Shown piece after piece: positions 1 to 6,126 of a stretch of 11,820 nt of DNA; the first letter of the stretch is position 1, and each line of letters opens with the position of its first letter. The translations under genes were made by a program, and so were the position numbers. Under the pieces are notes generated by a model, which saw nothing but the letters and a program-made list of their open reading frames with translations, was not told the DNA's origin and did not search any database. Origin of the DNA: Nitrososphaerales archaeon TH5894 (lineage in GTDB: Archaea; Thermoproteota; Nitrososphaeria; Nitrososphaerales; Nitrososphaeraceae); contig JAATVK010000190.1 of the NCBI GenBank assembly GCA_014523485.1, positions 1 to 11,820 on the forward strand, given 5' to 3'.

Positions 1-82
1 CAGACTATCATCATCATTGTGTGCAAATATATGATATTGTTTGTTCCAAGCCATAACTCGACTTATTTGTTTCTTGCATAAT

Positions 83-170
83 AGTAAATGCTTTTTTTGG
101 ATTGAAGGTAAAATTTAGTTAGTGAATTTTCATATATTCATTTGTAGATCTCGTTATTGTTATTTATTTT
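83..170 (+). repeat. Dispersed ~100-bp repeat B, copy 1
   Basis: It shares the core TTTTTTGGATTGAAGGTAAA, a following TTAGTTAGTGAATTTTCAT block and a degenerate ATTGATTTCTTGATCTCGTT-like tail with copies at 815-920 and 4781-4880. The 3' part is the most diverged. No convincing reading frame runs through it, so it looks like a non-coding dispersed element. Confidence 0.65.
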
Positions 171-172
171 GA

Positions 173-382
173 CTATTTATTTTTAATACTTCTTAACGTT
201 AGTTTAAACTTACTATTTCTTGGATTGAGTCTTAATTTATAGCCACAACAGGGACAGAATGAACCTTCCCAATGAATGAAAACCTGACAAACTTGACAGC
301 GTTTTTGTCCTCTCGAATAGCGCATACCTCCATTTTTAGGTCTCATTGCTTTATGGCGTGAACATATTCCTTTGCACACCAT
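173..382 (-). CDS. Small zinc-ribbon protein (69 aa)
   Basis: The protein carries Cys3 and Cys7 near the start, a CQVC knuckle at about 29-32 and a CPCC knuckle at 43-46 followed by GYKLR and a basic Asn/Lys/Arg-rich tail. Paired knuckles plus a basic tail indicate a zinc-bound fold that could contact nucleic acid or a protein partner; the actual role is unknown. I recall very similar short proteins (RCQxC...CPCCGYxLR...PRN) as common in Nitrososphaerales genomes, which is memory and not a search. The frame is open to a TTG at 400, but the ATG at 382 puts the family-like MVCKGIC at the N-terminus, so I chose 382. It stands alone, with dispersed repeats on both sides. Confidence 0.8.
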   Translation of the reverse strand: MVCKGICSRHKAMRPKNGGMRYSRGQKRCQVCQVFIHWEGSFCPCCGYKLRLNPRNSKFKLTLRSIKNK

Positions 383-470
383 ATATGTACATAACACCAA
401 ATCAGCAAAATCATAATAATTTATCTATCCATAGATGTTTACAAAAAAAGATTAATTATTATTAAATAAT

Positions 471-500
471 ATATCACTCTAGAGTAATAGATTAATTAAT
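471..500 (+). repeat. Dispersed short repeat A, copy 1
   Basis: The block ATATCACT-CTAGAGTAATAGATTAATTAAT matches copies at 693-718 and 2105-2134. The common core is CTAGAGTAATAGATTAAT. The element is intergenic. Confidence 0.55.
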
Positions 501-692
501 AAAGTAATTGAAAAAATAGATCAATTTGTAAATTTTATTTCTTTATTTATTTTATCTATGTTTATATTGCATAAGATATTAAGAAAGAGGATTCTGTTTG
601 GAGATCTTTGGACTGAAAAAACCAAACTAGAGGACATATATAATACATATATGATCCTCAATGAACCTTCTTATTTCTCCTTCATTATTTCT

Positions 693-718
693 TATCACTA
701 GAGTAATAGATTAATGAA
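693..718 (+). repeat. Dispersed short repeat A, copy 2
   Basis: TATCACTAGAGTAATAGATT followed by AATGAAT; near-identical to the copies at 471 and 2105. It is followed by ATTGTTATAGC, which resembles ATTGTCATAGC after copy 3. Confidence 0.55.
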
Positions 719-814
719 TCAATTGTTATAGCGTAAACCAATTTGTTGTTGGTGAATTACCTACATACTACAACAACAGGTCCAGGCTATGAGTTTTGCG
801 ACATTTGATCTGCC

Positions 815-920
815 TAAATTCTTTGTTTTTTGGATTGAAGGTAAAATTTAGTTAGTGAATTTTCATCTATTGATTTCTTGATATCGTTGATTACTTTCTT
901 TGAATATTTGTATTAATGAA
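815..920 (+). repeat. Dispersed ~100-bp repeat B, copy 2
   Basis: Same order of blocks as the copy at 4781-4880: GGATTGAAGGTAAAATTTAG, then TATTGATTTCTTGATATCGT, then GATTACTTTCTTTGAATATT and TATTAATGAA. It is colinear with that copy over about 100 bases with small indels. Confidence 0.7.
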
Positions 921-967
921 TTAATTTATTAAATAAAAAAATAATAAAAGAGATGGAGGATTAAGAT

Positions 968-1147
968 CTATCTCAATGATGGATTGTTAAAACAATATGA
1001 ACTAGCCTCATATTCTCCAGTACCAGAACCAAAAGACACAAACTTTGTCTTATAAATCAATTCTGAATAAGTCATAAAATTATTTGTTACTAAATCTACT
1101 AACAATTCTATTCTACAATTTTCTATCTTTGGATAATTATTTTTTAT
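968..1147 (-). pseudogene. 3' remnant of an unrecognised gene
   Basis: A minus-strand frame stays open for 59 codons and ends at TAG (968-970). It reads like real protein, including ELLVDLVTNNFMTYSELIYK, then SFGSGTGEYEASSYCFNNPS and LR at the end. There is no start codon at its upstream end, only an internal ATG that would leave about 35 residues, and a stop directly precedes the open stretch. I read it as the surviving C-terminal part of a gene whose 5' end has been lost. The family is not recognised. Confidence 0.5.
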
Positions 1148-1223
1148 TTACTTAGAAGTTAATAGCCATAACCTTTCAGGAGCCAAGAATATATATATAG
1201 AAAGTTATGTTATCTTATTAACA

Positions 1224-1270
1224 TGGGAAGGGAGGAGATTTGAACCCTTATCCATCAAATGTCGATTCAA
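1224..1270 (-). other. tRNA 3'-end-like relic 1
   Basis: On the minus strand this reads as a tRNA T-arm (AAGGG, TTCAAAT, CTCCT; plus positions 1233-1249) followed by CCCTTCC, an acceptor-like 3' strand. One stem pair is mismatched. No matching 5' acceptor strand or D-arm lies upstream, so this is not a complete tRNA. It may be an old attachment-site scar or a tRNA fragment. Confidence 0.45.
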
Positions 1271-1413
1271 CTATCAAATATTAAAATTTAATGGTTATCA
1301 CTATTTGAGTATTCTTGAGTAATTTAAACAACTTTATTTGGTATTAAAAATTTTTAATGAGAAATGAGATAAAAAATTAAAATTAATTGAATTGGTATTT
1401 TATCCTTGAGAAT

Positions 1414-1761
1414 TTACAATTTCCTAACTTTATCTATAAGGTTATGAGCGTCACATCCAACTTCAGTAGTTATGTAAAGCAAATGATTTTCATCTAGAGG
1501 CATAGTAATCCGCATTATCTTTTCATATTCTGCAAGAACGTATTTTCCTTTTCCAATTTTTGGTGCAAGTTTACTACGTATTTTCCATGCATTAAGGGCC
1601 AATTGAAGGGATTCTTGACTTTCTTCCTTTGATAGTAAATTTGTTACACCTGGTTTATGTTCTGAATATATAGGTTTTTGTGCATTAGTATCAAATATTG
1701 TTACGAAACGCACAGCAGGATCCATATCCATGATAGTTTTTCCAACATTTTCGTAATCCAT
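1414..1761 (-). CDS. Roadblock/DUF6659-like small protein (115 aa)
   Basis: The sequence alternates strands and helices as in roadblock/LC7- or profilin-like small folds: RFVTIFDTNAQKPIYSEH (strand-turn-strand, ~18-35), a helical EESQESLQLALNAW segment (~46-59), KIGKGKY (~69-75) and a C-terminal MPLDENHLLYITTE strand pair. I associate this style with archaeal DUF6659-type proteins; the exact family needs a profile search. It aligns by eye with the protein at 7757-8194 (shared pattern D-x-N, G-x-x-x-LL-x-x-EE, K-x-R-x-K, KIG, EN-x-x-Y). Such proteins often act as scaffolds or signalling modules, but no specific role can be read here. The ATG at 1761 has a TATA-like box about 27-35 bases upstream, fitting a leaderless transcript. 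Confidence 0.8.
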   Translation of the reverse strand: MDYENVGKTIMDMDPAVRFVTIFDTNAQKPIYSEHKPGVTNLLSKEESQESLQLALNAWKIRSKLAPKIGKGKYVLAEYEKIMRITMPLDENHLLYITTEVGCDAHNLIDKVRKL

Positions 1762-1787
1762 AATTATAATGGTAATAAATTATATTA

Positions 1788-1796
1788 TGTTATAAA
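1788..1796 (-). promoter_or_regulatory. TATA-like box for the gene ending at 1414
   Basis: On the minus strand TTTATAACA lies 27-35 bases before the ATG at 1761, the distance expected when transcription starts at or next to the start codon. Confidence 0.4.
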
Positions 1797-2458
1797 CATT
1801 TTGTTAAATATTATGTAATAAAGTACATTGCTATTAGATGTATAACAATGTAAACAAAGAATTCTTAGAGCGAATTAGAAAAAATAGTAAAAACTGTTAG
1901 GATTAGAGTCATGTAGTGGGATTTTTATGCATAGGATTGTTAAACTGTTCAATATAATTGAAGTGCTTAGGTACACTTGCTAACATAGTATTACTAAATA
2001 AGAGTAGTAGTTAAAGCTTATTATGATTTATAGTTGCTAAATTTTATTAGTGAATTTAATTGTAAAAATGATTTGTTAAATTTTTTGTTCCTAACTTTAA
2101 TCAAATATCACTAGAGTAAGAGATTAATTAATTGTCATAGCCCTCTACGGACATATCATAACAATAGAGATGAGGCTAGCACATGATAATGATATGATAT
2201 TTGTCTCATACTTGTCTATAGTATATCTCGTTATTAACTAAATATAGTATATAATAATTGAATACAAATTATTGTCATAGCCTCATCGTATTAGACGCAG
2301 TTGTAGGAGAAATTGAGGTTATATTATATGAGTTCAATGACAATTAGTGAAAATCAGGAAATTTTCTATATAATAATTTGAGATAAATTAATTATTGTTA
2401 TATTAGTATTCCCTATCTTATTTTCTCTCTCTACTATCTAGCTCACTCATCTATCAAA
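1797..2458. other. Gene-free stretch
   Basis: Only scattered short frames occur, for example a 20-codon ATG ORF at 1838-1900, too short to support. It contains repeat A copy 3 and a duplicated ATTGTCATAGCC motif (2135 and 2272). No RNA gene was recognised. Confidence 0.5.
2105..2134 (+). repeat. Dispersed short repeat A, copy 3
   Basis: ATATCACTAGAGTAAGAGAT followed by TAATTAAT; one substitution in the core relative to the copies at 471 and 693. Confidence 0.55.
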
Positions 2459-2755
2459 TCATAATTCAGATTCTAGTAATTCGTCCAATGTTTTCTTCGC
2501 TTCATCTTTATCGATTTCATGTAGGAATTTACCTCTAGTTTTGTACGATTCAATACATATATCCATAAGTTTTTGTGGTTTGGTTTTAGGTGTCAAATCC
2601 TTACACCATGCTATACAATATAATAACTTTCTTTCTTTTCCTTCTCGGTTTTCATAGGATTTTTCAAATAATTTGAGTAGGTTGGTTGGATATTTACCAT
2701 ATGGGAATTCGACACTATTTTTATTATTATTTTTATTATTATTATCATCATTCAT
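2459..2755 (-). CDS. Conserved-looking small protein of unknown function (98 aa)
   Basis: The protein starts with an Asn/Lys low-complexity tract (residues ~2-13) encoded by an imperfect trinucleotide run, then has a compact, probably all-helical body with FPYGKYPTNLLKLFEKSYEN, LLYCIAWCKDLTPKTKPQKL and an acidic C-terminus ending LDELLESEL. The two Cys in CIAWC are four apart but no second pair is present, so zinc binding is not supported. Composition outside the Asn tract is normal for a folded protein. The style resembles small Nitrososphaerales proteins, but I do not recognise the family or a function. The coding region directly follows, with an 8-base overlap, a broken small frame on the same strand (2748-2906). 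Confidence 0.7.
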   Translation of the reverse strand: MNDDNNNKNNNKNSVEFPYGKYPTNLLKLFEKSYENREGKERKLLYCIAWCKDLTPKTKPQKLMDICIESYKTRGKFLHEIDKDEAKKTLDELLESEL

Positions 2756-2906
2756 TTTTTATTATCATCTTATCTTTTCTGCTTCTTTTTTCGTGCATTC
2801 GAACATTCGTCTCCATACATATTCTCGCATTGTTGAGATATTGTTATTCCTTGTCAACAACAAATTTTTCACCTTCAGCCATAGATCCTTTGGAGTTTGT
2901 GCTCAT
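2748..2906 (-). pseudogene. Possible broken small gene upstream of 2459-2755
   Basis: ATG at 2906 opens a frame reading MSTNSKGSMAEGEKFVVDKE and then hits TAA (2844-2846). Past the stop the same frame runs on to TGA at 2748-2750, overlapping the next gene's start. A shift to another frame instead gives CENMYGDECSNARKKKQKR, which looks at least as protein-like. Either a nonsense change or a frameshift could have broken a gene of about 50 codons. Evidence is limited to these short stretches. Confidence 0.3.
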
Positions 2907-3284
2907 TATTTTGACTAACAATCTCTTTTCATCTTCGAATGGTTGATCATTTCAGACAAACTTTTGGGAATCCAGATAATGCTATTGTCTCCCATTTTAC
3001 TAATTTTGGCATTAAACAACATATTTGTAACCATAATTACTGTAACCATAATTACTACTACTATAGTAAATCCTATAGTCTAGTATATAATTATATAAAA
3101 TATCGCGAAGGGATAAATCAATTAGTTTGTTGATAAATCTATAAAATAAAAAATAAAAAAATTAATATTTTTTATTTATTCAAACCATTTACTAGTATAT
3201 AGCTCTAATTACTCAATAAAAAACATGAGAGTATACAAGTTTTATGACTAGTATATTATAAGGACAGTACTCTTTAATAATCTT
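2907..3284. other. Intergenic stretch with a 15-bp tandem duplication
   Basis: A plus-strand frame at 2939-3133 is low-complexity (Tyr/Asn-rich) and not convincing. GTAACCATAATTACT occurs twice back-to-back (3027-3041, 3042-3056). Nothing else stands out. Confidence 0.5.
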
Positions 3285-3485
3285 ATGTGGAACAAAAATC
3301 TAGCCATTCTTTACAAATGGTGGAATGATAATATTCCACAGGAATTAGAATGTAAAGAAGTAGAAAATTATGATAAAGTTATGGAATCACATACTAATTA
3401 TCTAACTATATTCTATAATCTTGCTTCAGTGTATAAACAATGGCTGAAGAAGATTTATTTAGCAATGGTAAAAAGGTATTCCTAG
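3285..3485 (+). CDS. Doubtful small ORF (66 aa), possible gene fragment
   Basis: The product has normal amino-acid composition and amphipathic helical character: WWNDNIPQELE near residues 12-22, and NYLTIFYNLASVYKQWLKKI toward the C-terminus. That suggests a helical, perhaps coiled or membrane-proximal segment. I do not recognise a family. No clear ribosome-binding site is seen and no same-strand partner is close. It may be a real small protein or a piece of a longer helical gene that has decayed. Confidence 0.35.
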   Translation: MWNKNLAILYKWWNDNIPQELECKEVENYDKVMESHTNYLTIFYNLASVYKQWLKKIYLAMVKRYS

Positions 3486-4050
3486 TAAATCAATAATCAT
3501 TCCTTTATTTTTTTTGTGAACATACAATAATTACCTATCTATGATGTCCCCAGGGTAATAGATAATTAATTAATTATATGCTCACAATAAAGACACCATT
3601 GCCTGAATTGGATAGTATTGGGTTGTGTTGATAATAAAGGTGTTTAAAGTGGGTTAAAAATGGGTGTTAGAATTGCCGCAATAACATCCATTGTATTAAA
3701 TTCTAAGACGATTTGTGTAAAATTCATGTTCAATAAACAATAAAAAGATTGGAGATTTTATTGGGTGTCAGACGTTATTGTCTAACACCGAAAACACATG
3801 TATAATGATGGATTTAGGTGTATTATGACAAGAGAAGGTCGGATAAAAGATTTTTGATTTTTGTGTGGGAAATTCAGCAATAGAAACGATAAAGACTTAC
3901 AGGTGATGTTAGGAAAAGGAAAGAAATTAAAGTTATACTTCTGCTGATTCATGAAAATAAGATTAATTTATTTATTTAATATCAATTCATGTTGCAAGGA
4001 AGGCAATTAATCAATCATTTAGAAGTAGGTCAAAAATACAAGATCAGTTC
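3486..4050. other. Gene-free, hairpin-containing stretch
   Basis: No ORF longer than about 27 codons looks coding. The stretch holds related inverted sequences: GGTGTTAGA...CAATAAC at 3664-3684 and its near reverse complement GTTATTGTCTAACACC at 3774-3789, plus a local stem-loop at 3764-3789. Confidence 0.55.
3764..3789. repeat. Stem-loop in intergenic DNA
   Basis: GGTGT (3764-3768) pairs with ACACC (3785-3789) and AGAC (3770-3773) with GTCT (3780-3783), with one internal mismatch (C3769/A3784) and the loop GTTATT. No U-run follows directly, so a terminator role is not clear. Confidence 0.55.
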
Positions 4051-4058
4051 TATATAAA
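4051..4058 (+). promoter_or_regulatory. TATA box of the gene at 4085
   Basis: TATATAAA lies 27-34 bases before the ATG at 4085, the archaeal TATA spacing for a leaderless transcript. Confidence 0.6.
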
Positions 4059-4084
4059 CTCTGTCGACTATTTATTATATTGGT

Positions 4085-4420
4085 ATGGATGATATTAGTA
4101 GTCTTCGTGCTAATGGAAATTATCCAATATCAAAAATAAAAGATTCTTCTTATCTTCACCTATCTATACCGTTATCATCATCATTATTATTTCGAGCACC
4201 AAAAATAGCAATATGGAAAGATGAAAGGTTAGACTATCTAGATATTCCAAAAGGAATAGTCGACGTTTTACAGAGTCATGGTTTTACAATTGAAATGATA
4301 TTAGAATTTGGCCCCTCTAAAATTGCAGAAAATTTAGGAATAGATGATTATGTTGCACAAATAATATTTAATGAGACAGGAAAAGCAATTATTAATTTTA
4401 ATCCAAAAAATATACACTAA
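4085..4420 (+). CDS. Helix-hairpin-helix-like small protein (111 aa)
   Basis: The first ~40 residues are Ser-rich and look unstructured or extended. Residues ~52-95 (DIPKGIVDVLQSHGFTIEMI, then LEFGPSKIAENLGIDDYVAQ and IIF) have the helix-turn-helix rhythm of helix-hairpin-helix or SAM-like domains: a first helix, the G-F-T turn, a second helix starting at the I-L-E-F-G-P-S-K-I-A stretch, then L-G-I and a third helix. In HhH proteins such as the N-terminal part of RadA or the alpha C-terminal domain of RNA polymerase, this pattern binds DNA non-specifically or mediates contacts. No catalytic domain is attached, so I infer at most an accessory DNA- or protein-binding role. A good TATA box sits 27-34 bases upstream. 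It is the first of a run of plus-strand genes. Confidence 0.7.
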   Translation: MDDISSLRANGNYPISKIKDSSYLHLSIPLSSSLLFRAPKIAIWKDERLDYLDIPKGIVDVLQSHGFTIEMILEFGPSKIAENLGIDDYVAQIIFNETGKAIINFNPKNIH

Positions 4421-4456
4421 AGAATTTAAGAATTCAGTATTGTTTGTATCAAATCG

Positions 4457-4466
4457 TTATATATAA
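4457..4466 (+). promoter_or_regulatory. TATA-like box of the gene at 4485
   Basis: TTATATATAA begins 28 bases before the ATG at 4485, so this gene probably has its own promoter separate from the gene ending at 4420. Confidence 0.5.
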
Positions 4467-4484
4467 TAATTTTAACCAGACGGT

Positions 4485-4727
4485 ATGACAACTTCAGAAA
4501 GCAAAAATAAGAATTACCAGGGTAAAGATCCAATGTCACCAGAAAAGATTACATCTCATGATCCTACTGCAGTCAAACGAGATTCAAATGATCAAGAAAT
4601 TGCAGAAGGTGGACAGACAGGTACTAATACTGAAGAAGCCAAAGAGAAATATAGAAAAGAAGGAATGACCAAAGTTGTAAGACGGGTCAAATCTTCTTTT
4701 CTTTTTTCGTTATCATGTAATGAATAA
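4485..4727 (+). CDS. Hydrophilic, probably disordered small protein (80 aa)
   Basis: The product is dominated by Lys, Glu, Asp, Ser, Thr and Gly, with motifs KNKNYQGKDPMSPEKITSHD (~8-27) and GGQTGTNTEEAKEKYRKEGM (~42-61). It lacks hydrophobic core segments until the last ~12 residues. This resembles short hydrophilic stress- or stationary-phase-type proteins; I recall thaumarchaeal proteins with an Asp-Pro-x-Ala-Val and Gly-Gly-Gln-Thr-Gly-Thr pattern, but no function is established. The ending VRRVKSSFLFSLSCNE is unlike the acidic, polar body and may come from a frameshift near codon 63 or a replaced 3' end. Repeat B copy 3 starts about 50 bases downstream. Confidence 0.65.
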   Translation: MTTSESKNKNYQGKDPMSPEKITSHDPTAVKRDSNDQEIAEGGQTGTNTEEAKEKYRKEGMTKVVRRVKSSFLFSLSCNE

Positions 4728-4780
4728 ATTACATTAATTAAAAGGATATTCAAAAACAATAATCTTATTTATGTGACCAG

Positions 4781-4880
4781 TAAATGCTTTTTTTTGGATT
4801 GAAGATAAAATCTTAGTAATCATTTATCATATATTGATTTCTTGATCTCGTTGATTACTTTGAATATTTTTATTAATGAA
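4781..4880 (+). repeat. Dispersed ~100-bp repeat B, copy 3
   Basis: TAAATGCTTTTTTTTGGATT also opens copy 1 (TAAATGCTTTTTTTGGATTG), and the 3' half (ATTGATTTCTTGATCTCGTT, then GATTACTTTGAATATTTTTA and TTAATGAA) matches copy 2. Its right end abuts the AbrB-like relic, so it may have inserted there or marked the breakpoint. Confidence 0.7.
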
Positions 4881-4987
4881 TACCGACTAAAGTAGACTAG
4901 GCTTTTAAATTAAAAGTTGGGGAAAAGATTGATGTTATAACAGATAGTAAAAAGATTGTAATGAAAAGAAGGGAGGTGAAAATGTAA
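4880..4987 (+). pseudogene. Remnant of a SpoVT/AbrB-like swapped-hairpin regulator
   Basis: The frame reads IPTKVD, an in-frame TAG at 4898-4900, then AFKLKVGEKIDVITDSKKIV and MKRREVKM before TAA (4985-4987). The order IP-x-K, a short helix ending in L-K-V-G-E-K-I and a final strand pair with I-T-D-S-K-K-I-V-M-K-R matches the C-terminal half of AbrB/MazE-type DNA-binding domains, which are transcription regulators or antitoxins in archaea. The N-terminal strand is missing: repeat B ends exactly where the similarity begins, and a stop codon interrupts the rest. No toxin-like partner gene is adjacent. Confidence 0.5.
4972..4978 (+). promoter_or_regulatory. Shine-Dalgarno-like GGAGGTG
   Basis: GGAGGTG is a strong anti-16S match but lies 14 bases before the ATG at 4993, and only three bases (AAA) before an ATG-TAA dead start. 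It also encodes Arg-Glu-Val of the relic frame, so it may simply be coding sequence. Confidence 0.35.
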
Positions 4988-4992
4988 AAGAA

Positions 4993-5109
4993 ATGACAAT
5001 AAAATTATTATGTTCAGAATGTGATAAGAACGAAATACAAACCGATCAAGAGTTTACAGTTATTAAAGGGAATCTAATCTGTAGAAATTGTTATACGAAT
5101 ATTATATAA
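4993..5109 (+). CDS. Tiny zinc-knuckle protein (38 aa)
   Basis: The ATG at 4993 opens a 38-codon gene with two clean CxxC knuckles: LCSECDK (Cys7, Cys10) and ICRNCYT (Cys30, Cys33), separated by FTVIKGNLI. The 19-residue gap and the K-G-N-L-I-C strand into the second knuckle are typical of a minimal treble-clef or LIM-like zinc ribbon. The second knuckle resembles that of the gene at 10647. The frame is open back to 4951 with no other start codon, which fixes the start. It heads a run of same-strand genes (5191, 5665, 6127) spaced under 100 bases apart, probably co-transcribed. Function is unknown; zinc ribbons of this size usually bind nucleic acid or a protein partner. Confidence 0.6.
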   Translation: MTIKLLCSECDKNEIQTDQEFTVIKGNLICRNCYTNII

Positions 5110-5112
5110 GAG

Positions 5113-5184
5113 ATGAGTTCTATTATTAATCAAGCGAATGAAAATCAATTTATTTATAACTTGCTACTTTCAGGTGTAAAATAA
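5113..5184 (+). other. Mini-ORF leader 1 (23 codons) upstream of the gene at 5191
   Basis: It begins ATGAGTTCT (Met-Ser-Ser), encodes MSSIINQANENQFIYNLLLS and three more residues, and stops 6 bases before the next ATG. The nucleotide sequence from about 5141 to 5190 resembles 5606-5664, the leader of the next gene. It may be a leader peptide, a copied 5' end of the family at 6127, or simply a repeated intergenic unit. Confidence 0.35.
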
Positions 5185-5190
5185 TAAAAA

Positions 5191-5601
5191 ATGAGTGATA
5201 GAAATTTGGATGATGATGACGAGTTCAAAGTTGAAAGAATTTACGAAACCAAGGGAAGCCGTCTTAGAGCCATAGCAAATATAATTAAAAACTATCTTCA
5301 AATTAAAGGAATTGAATCTAATCCACAAACTGTGGACGATGCTATGGCTCCAATTATAAACATGGTATTGAACGATTTGGAATTTAGGAAGTTTACATTA
5401 GATAGTTATAGGGTCTTTATTTTTTATGATGAGAAAAGCACTGAGTTTTGTATTAAAAGAATTACAGATGAAATGTTAGCAGCATTGATGAAGGAAGAAA
5501 AAAATATTGACAATTTGGATAGTAAAGAACTTGAGACCCAAATCAATGAAATAGAATCGAGTCTAAACAAAAAAAATAAGGATAACAAGAACAAGAAATG
5601 A
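5191..5601 (+). CDS. Unknown protein with a lysine-rich tail (136 aa)
   Basis: No family is recognised. Residues 1-12 are acidic (MSDRNLDDDDEF). Residues ~18-60 look helical (RLRAIANIIKNYLQIKGIES, then a helix with DDAMAPIINMVLNDLEFRKF). A strand pair RVFIFYDEKSTEFCIKRI follows (~74-92), then a helix and a charged coiled-coil-like tail ending in Lys/Asn repeats (~103-136). The lysine-rich tail could bind nucleic acid or membranes, but that is only inference. Its TGA stop overlaps the ATG of the next mini-ORF (ATGA at 5598-5601). It lies between two leader-like repeats in the 4993-6600 run, so co-expression with the proteins at 4993 and 5665 is likely. Confidence 0.75.
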   Translation: MSDRNLDDDDEFKVERIYETKGSRLRAIANIIKNYLQIKGIESNPQTVDDAMAPIINMVLNDLEFRKFTLDSYRVFIFYDEKSTEFCIKRITDEMLAALMKEEKNIDNLDSKELETQINEIESSLNKKNKDNKNKK

Positions 5602-5636
5602 GTTCTCACAATCTAAATCAATTATTTATTATTTGA
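5598..5636 (+). other. Mini-ORF leader 2 (12 codons) upstream of the gene at 5665
   Basis: ATGAGTTCT again opens a short frame, MSSHNLNQLFII then TGA, sharing ATGA with the stop of the preceding gene. The following bases (CTGGAGTACATTAAGAAAAA) align with the end of leader 1, and the GGAG there could serve as a weak ribosome-binding site about 14 bases before 5665. Confidence 0.35.
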
Positions 5637-5664
5637 AACTATCCTGGAGTACATTAAGAAAAAA

Positions 5665-6114
5665 ATGACTAAAAGAAATAGAGATTATTACTTTAATATG
5701 GCAATAAATTACGTAAAAGAATATGTGAAAAACAAGGATGGAATAGAATGGACTGGCCAAGACAGACCAAGATACATGCATATTCTAAAAAATGACAAAA
5801 GATTTCATGTTTTTGCTTGTTTCAGATATGGGCTTATAATTGATTATGACAGTAATACTGATGATTTAGATATTAACGAGGTAAAAGATGCTAGTGGTCG
5901 TAAATATACTAAGGATGAACTTGTTTTTCTAAAATCTAGCATTGATAGACTTGGTAGTCTGAAAGAATTTCTTAAAACCTATAAAGAATTCAAATCCCAA
6001 CATACAAACATAAAAAACATCAAAGAATTAAACAAAGAATTTAGGAAAGAATATGGTATTCCTGATAGAATTGCTATTCCTAGTGACTTGGACAATTTGA
6101 TTGATCAAGAATAG
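5665..6114 (+). CDS. Unknown protein, two-part alpha/beta then helical (149 aa)
   Basis: No family is recognised. The N-terminal part has an amphipathic helix (RDYYFNMAINYVKEYVKNKD, ~6-25), then an antiparallel strand set with RFHVFACFRYGLIIDYDSNT (~46-65) and an acidic loop. The second half is helical and highly charged, with LKEFLKTYKEFKS (~98-110) and KELNKEFRKEYGIPDRIAIP (~119-138). There are no catalytic-looking Cys/His/Asp clusters and no membrane segment or signal peptide, so it is probably a cytoplasmic binding protein. The next frame starts at 6127, only 12 bases after its stop, and a leader-like repeat lies just before it, making it part of the 4993-6600 transcription unit. Confidence 0.75.
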   Translation: MTKRNRDYYFNMAINYVKEYVKNKDGIEWTGQDRPRYMHILKNDKRFHVFACFRYGLIIDYDSNTDDLDINEVKDASGRKYTKDELVFLKSSIDRLGSLKEFLKTYKEFKSQHTNIKNIKELNKEFRKEYGIPDRIAIPSDLDNLIDQE

Positions 6115-6126
6115 ATTAACATGAAA

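Larger units (their letters stand above)
401..967. other. Gene-free stretch with repeats and hairpins
   Basis: No reading frame here looks like protein. The stretch holds repeat A copies 1 and 2, repeat B copy 2 and two stem-loops. Stem-loop one pairs GAGGA (630-634) and ATATAT (636-641) with ATATAT (647-652) and TCCTC (655-659). Stem-loop two pairs TGTTGTTG (744-751) with CAACAACA (771-778). Confidence 0.6.

Noticed and set aside
1..54. Possible 5' end of a minus-strand gene (ATG at 54, MAWNKQYHIFAHNDDDSL) running off the window
   Set aside because: Only 18 codons are visible, with no promoter or family signal, so a gene cannot be supported.
1224..1300. Complete tRNA gene
   Set aside because: A T-arm and acceptor 3' strand are seen, but no D-arm, anticodon arm or 5' acceptor can be paired.
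2673..2946. Two overlapping plus-strand ORFs rich in Tyr, Phe and Leu
   Set aside because: They are antisense to the Asn tract and start of the 2459-2755 gene; the apparent hydrophobic segment comes from the trinucleotide run.
2939..3133. 64-aa plus-strand ORF
   Set aside because: Low-complexity Tyr/Asn content produced partly by a tandem duplication; no promoter or homology signal.
5424..5609. 61-aa minus-strand ORF
   Set aside because: Antisense to the lysine-rich end of the 5191-5601 gene, giving a false Ser/Phe/Leu-rich peptide.
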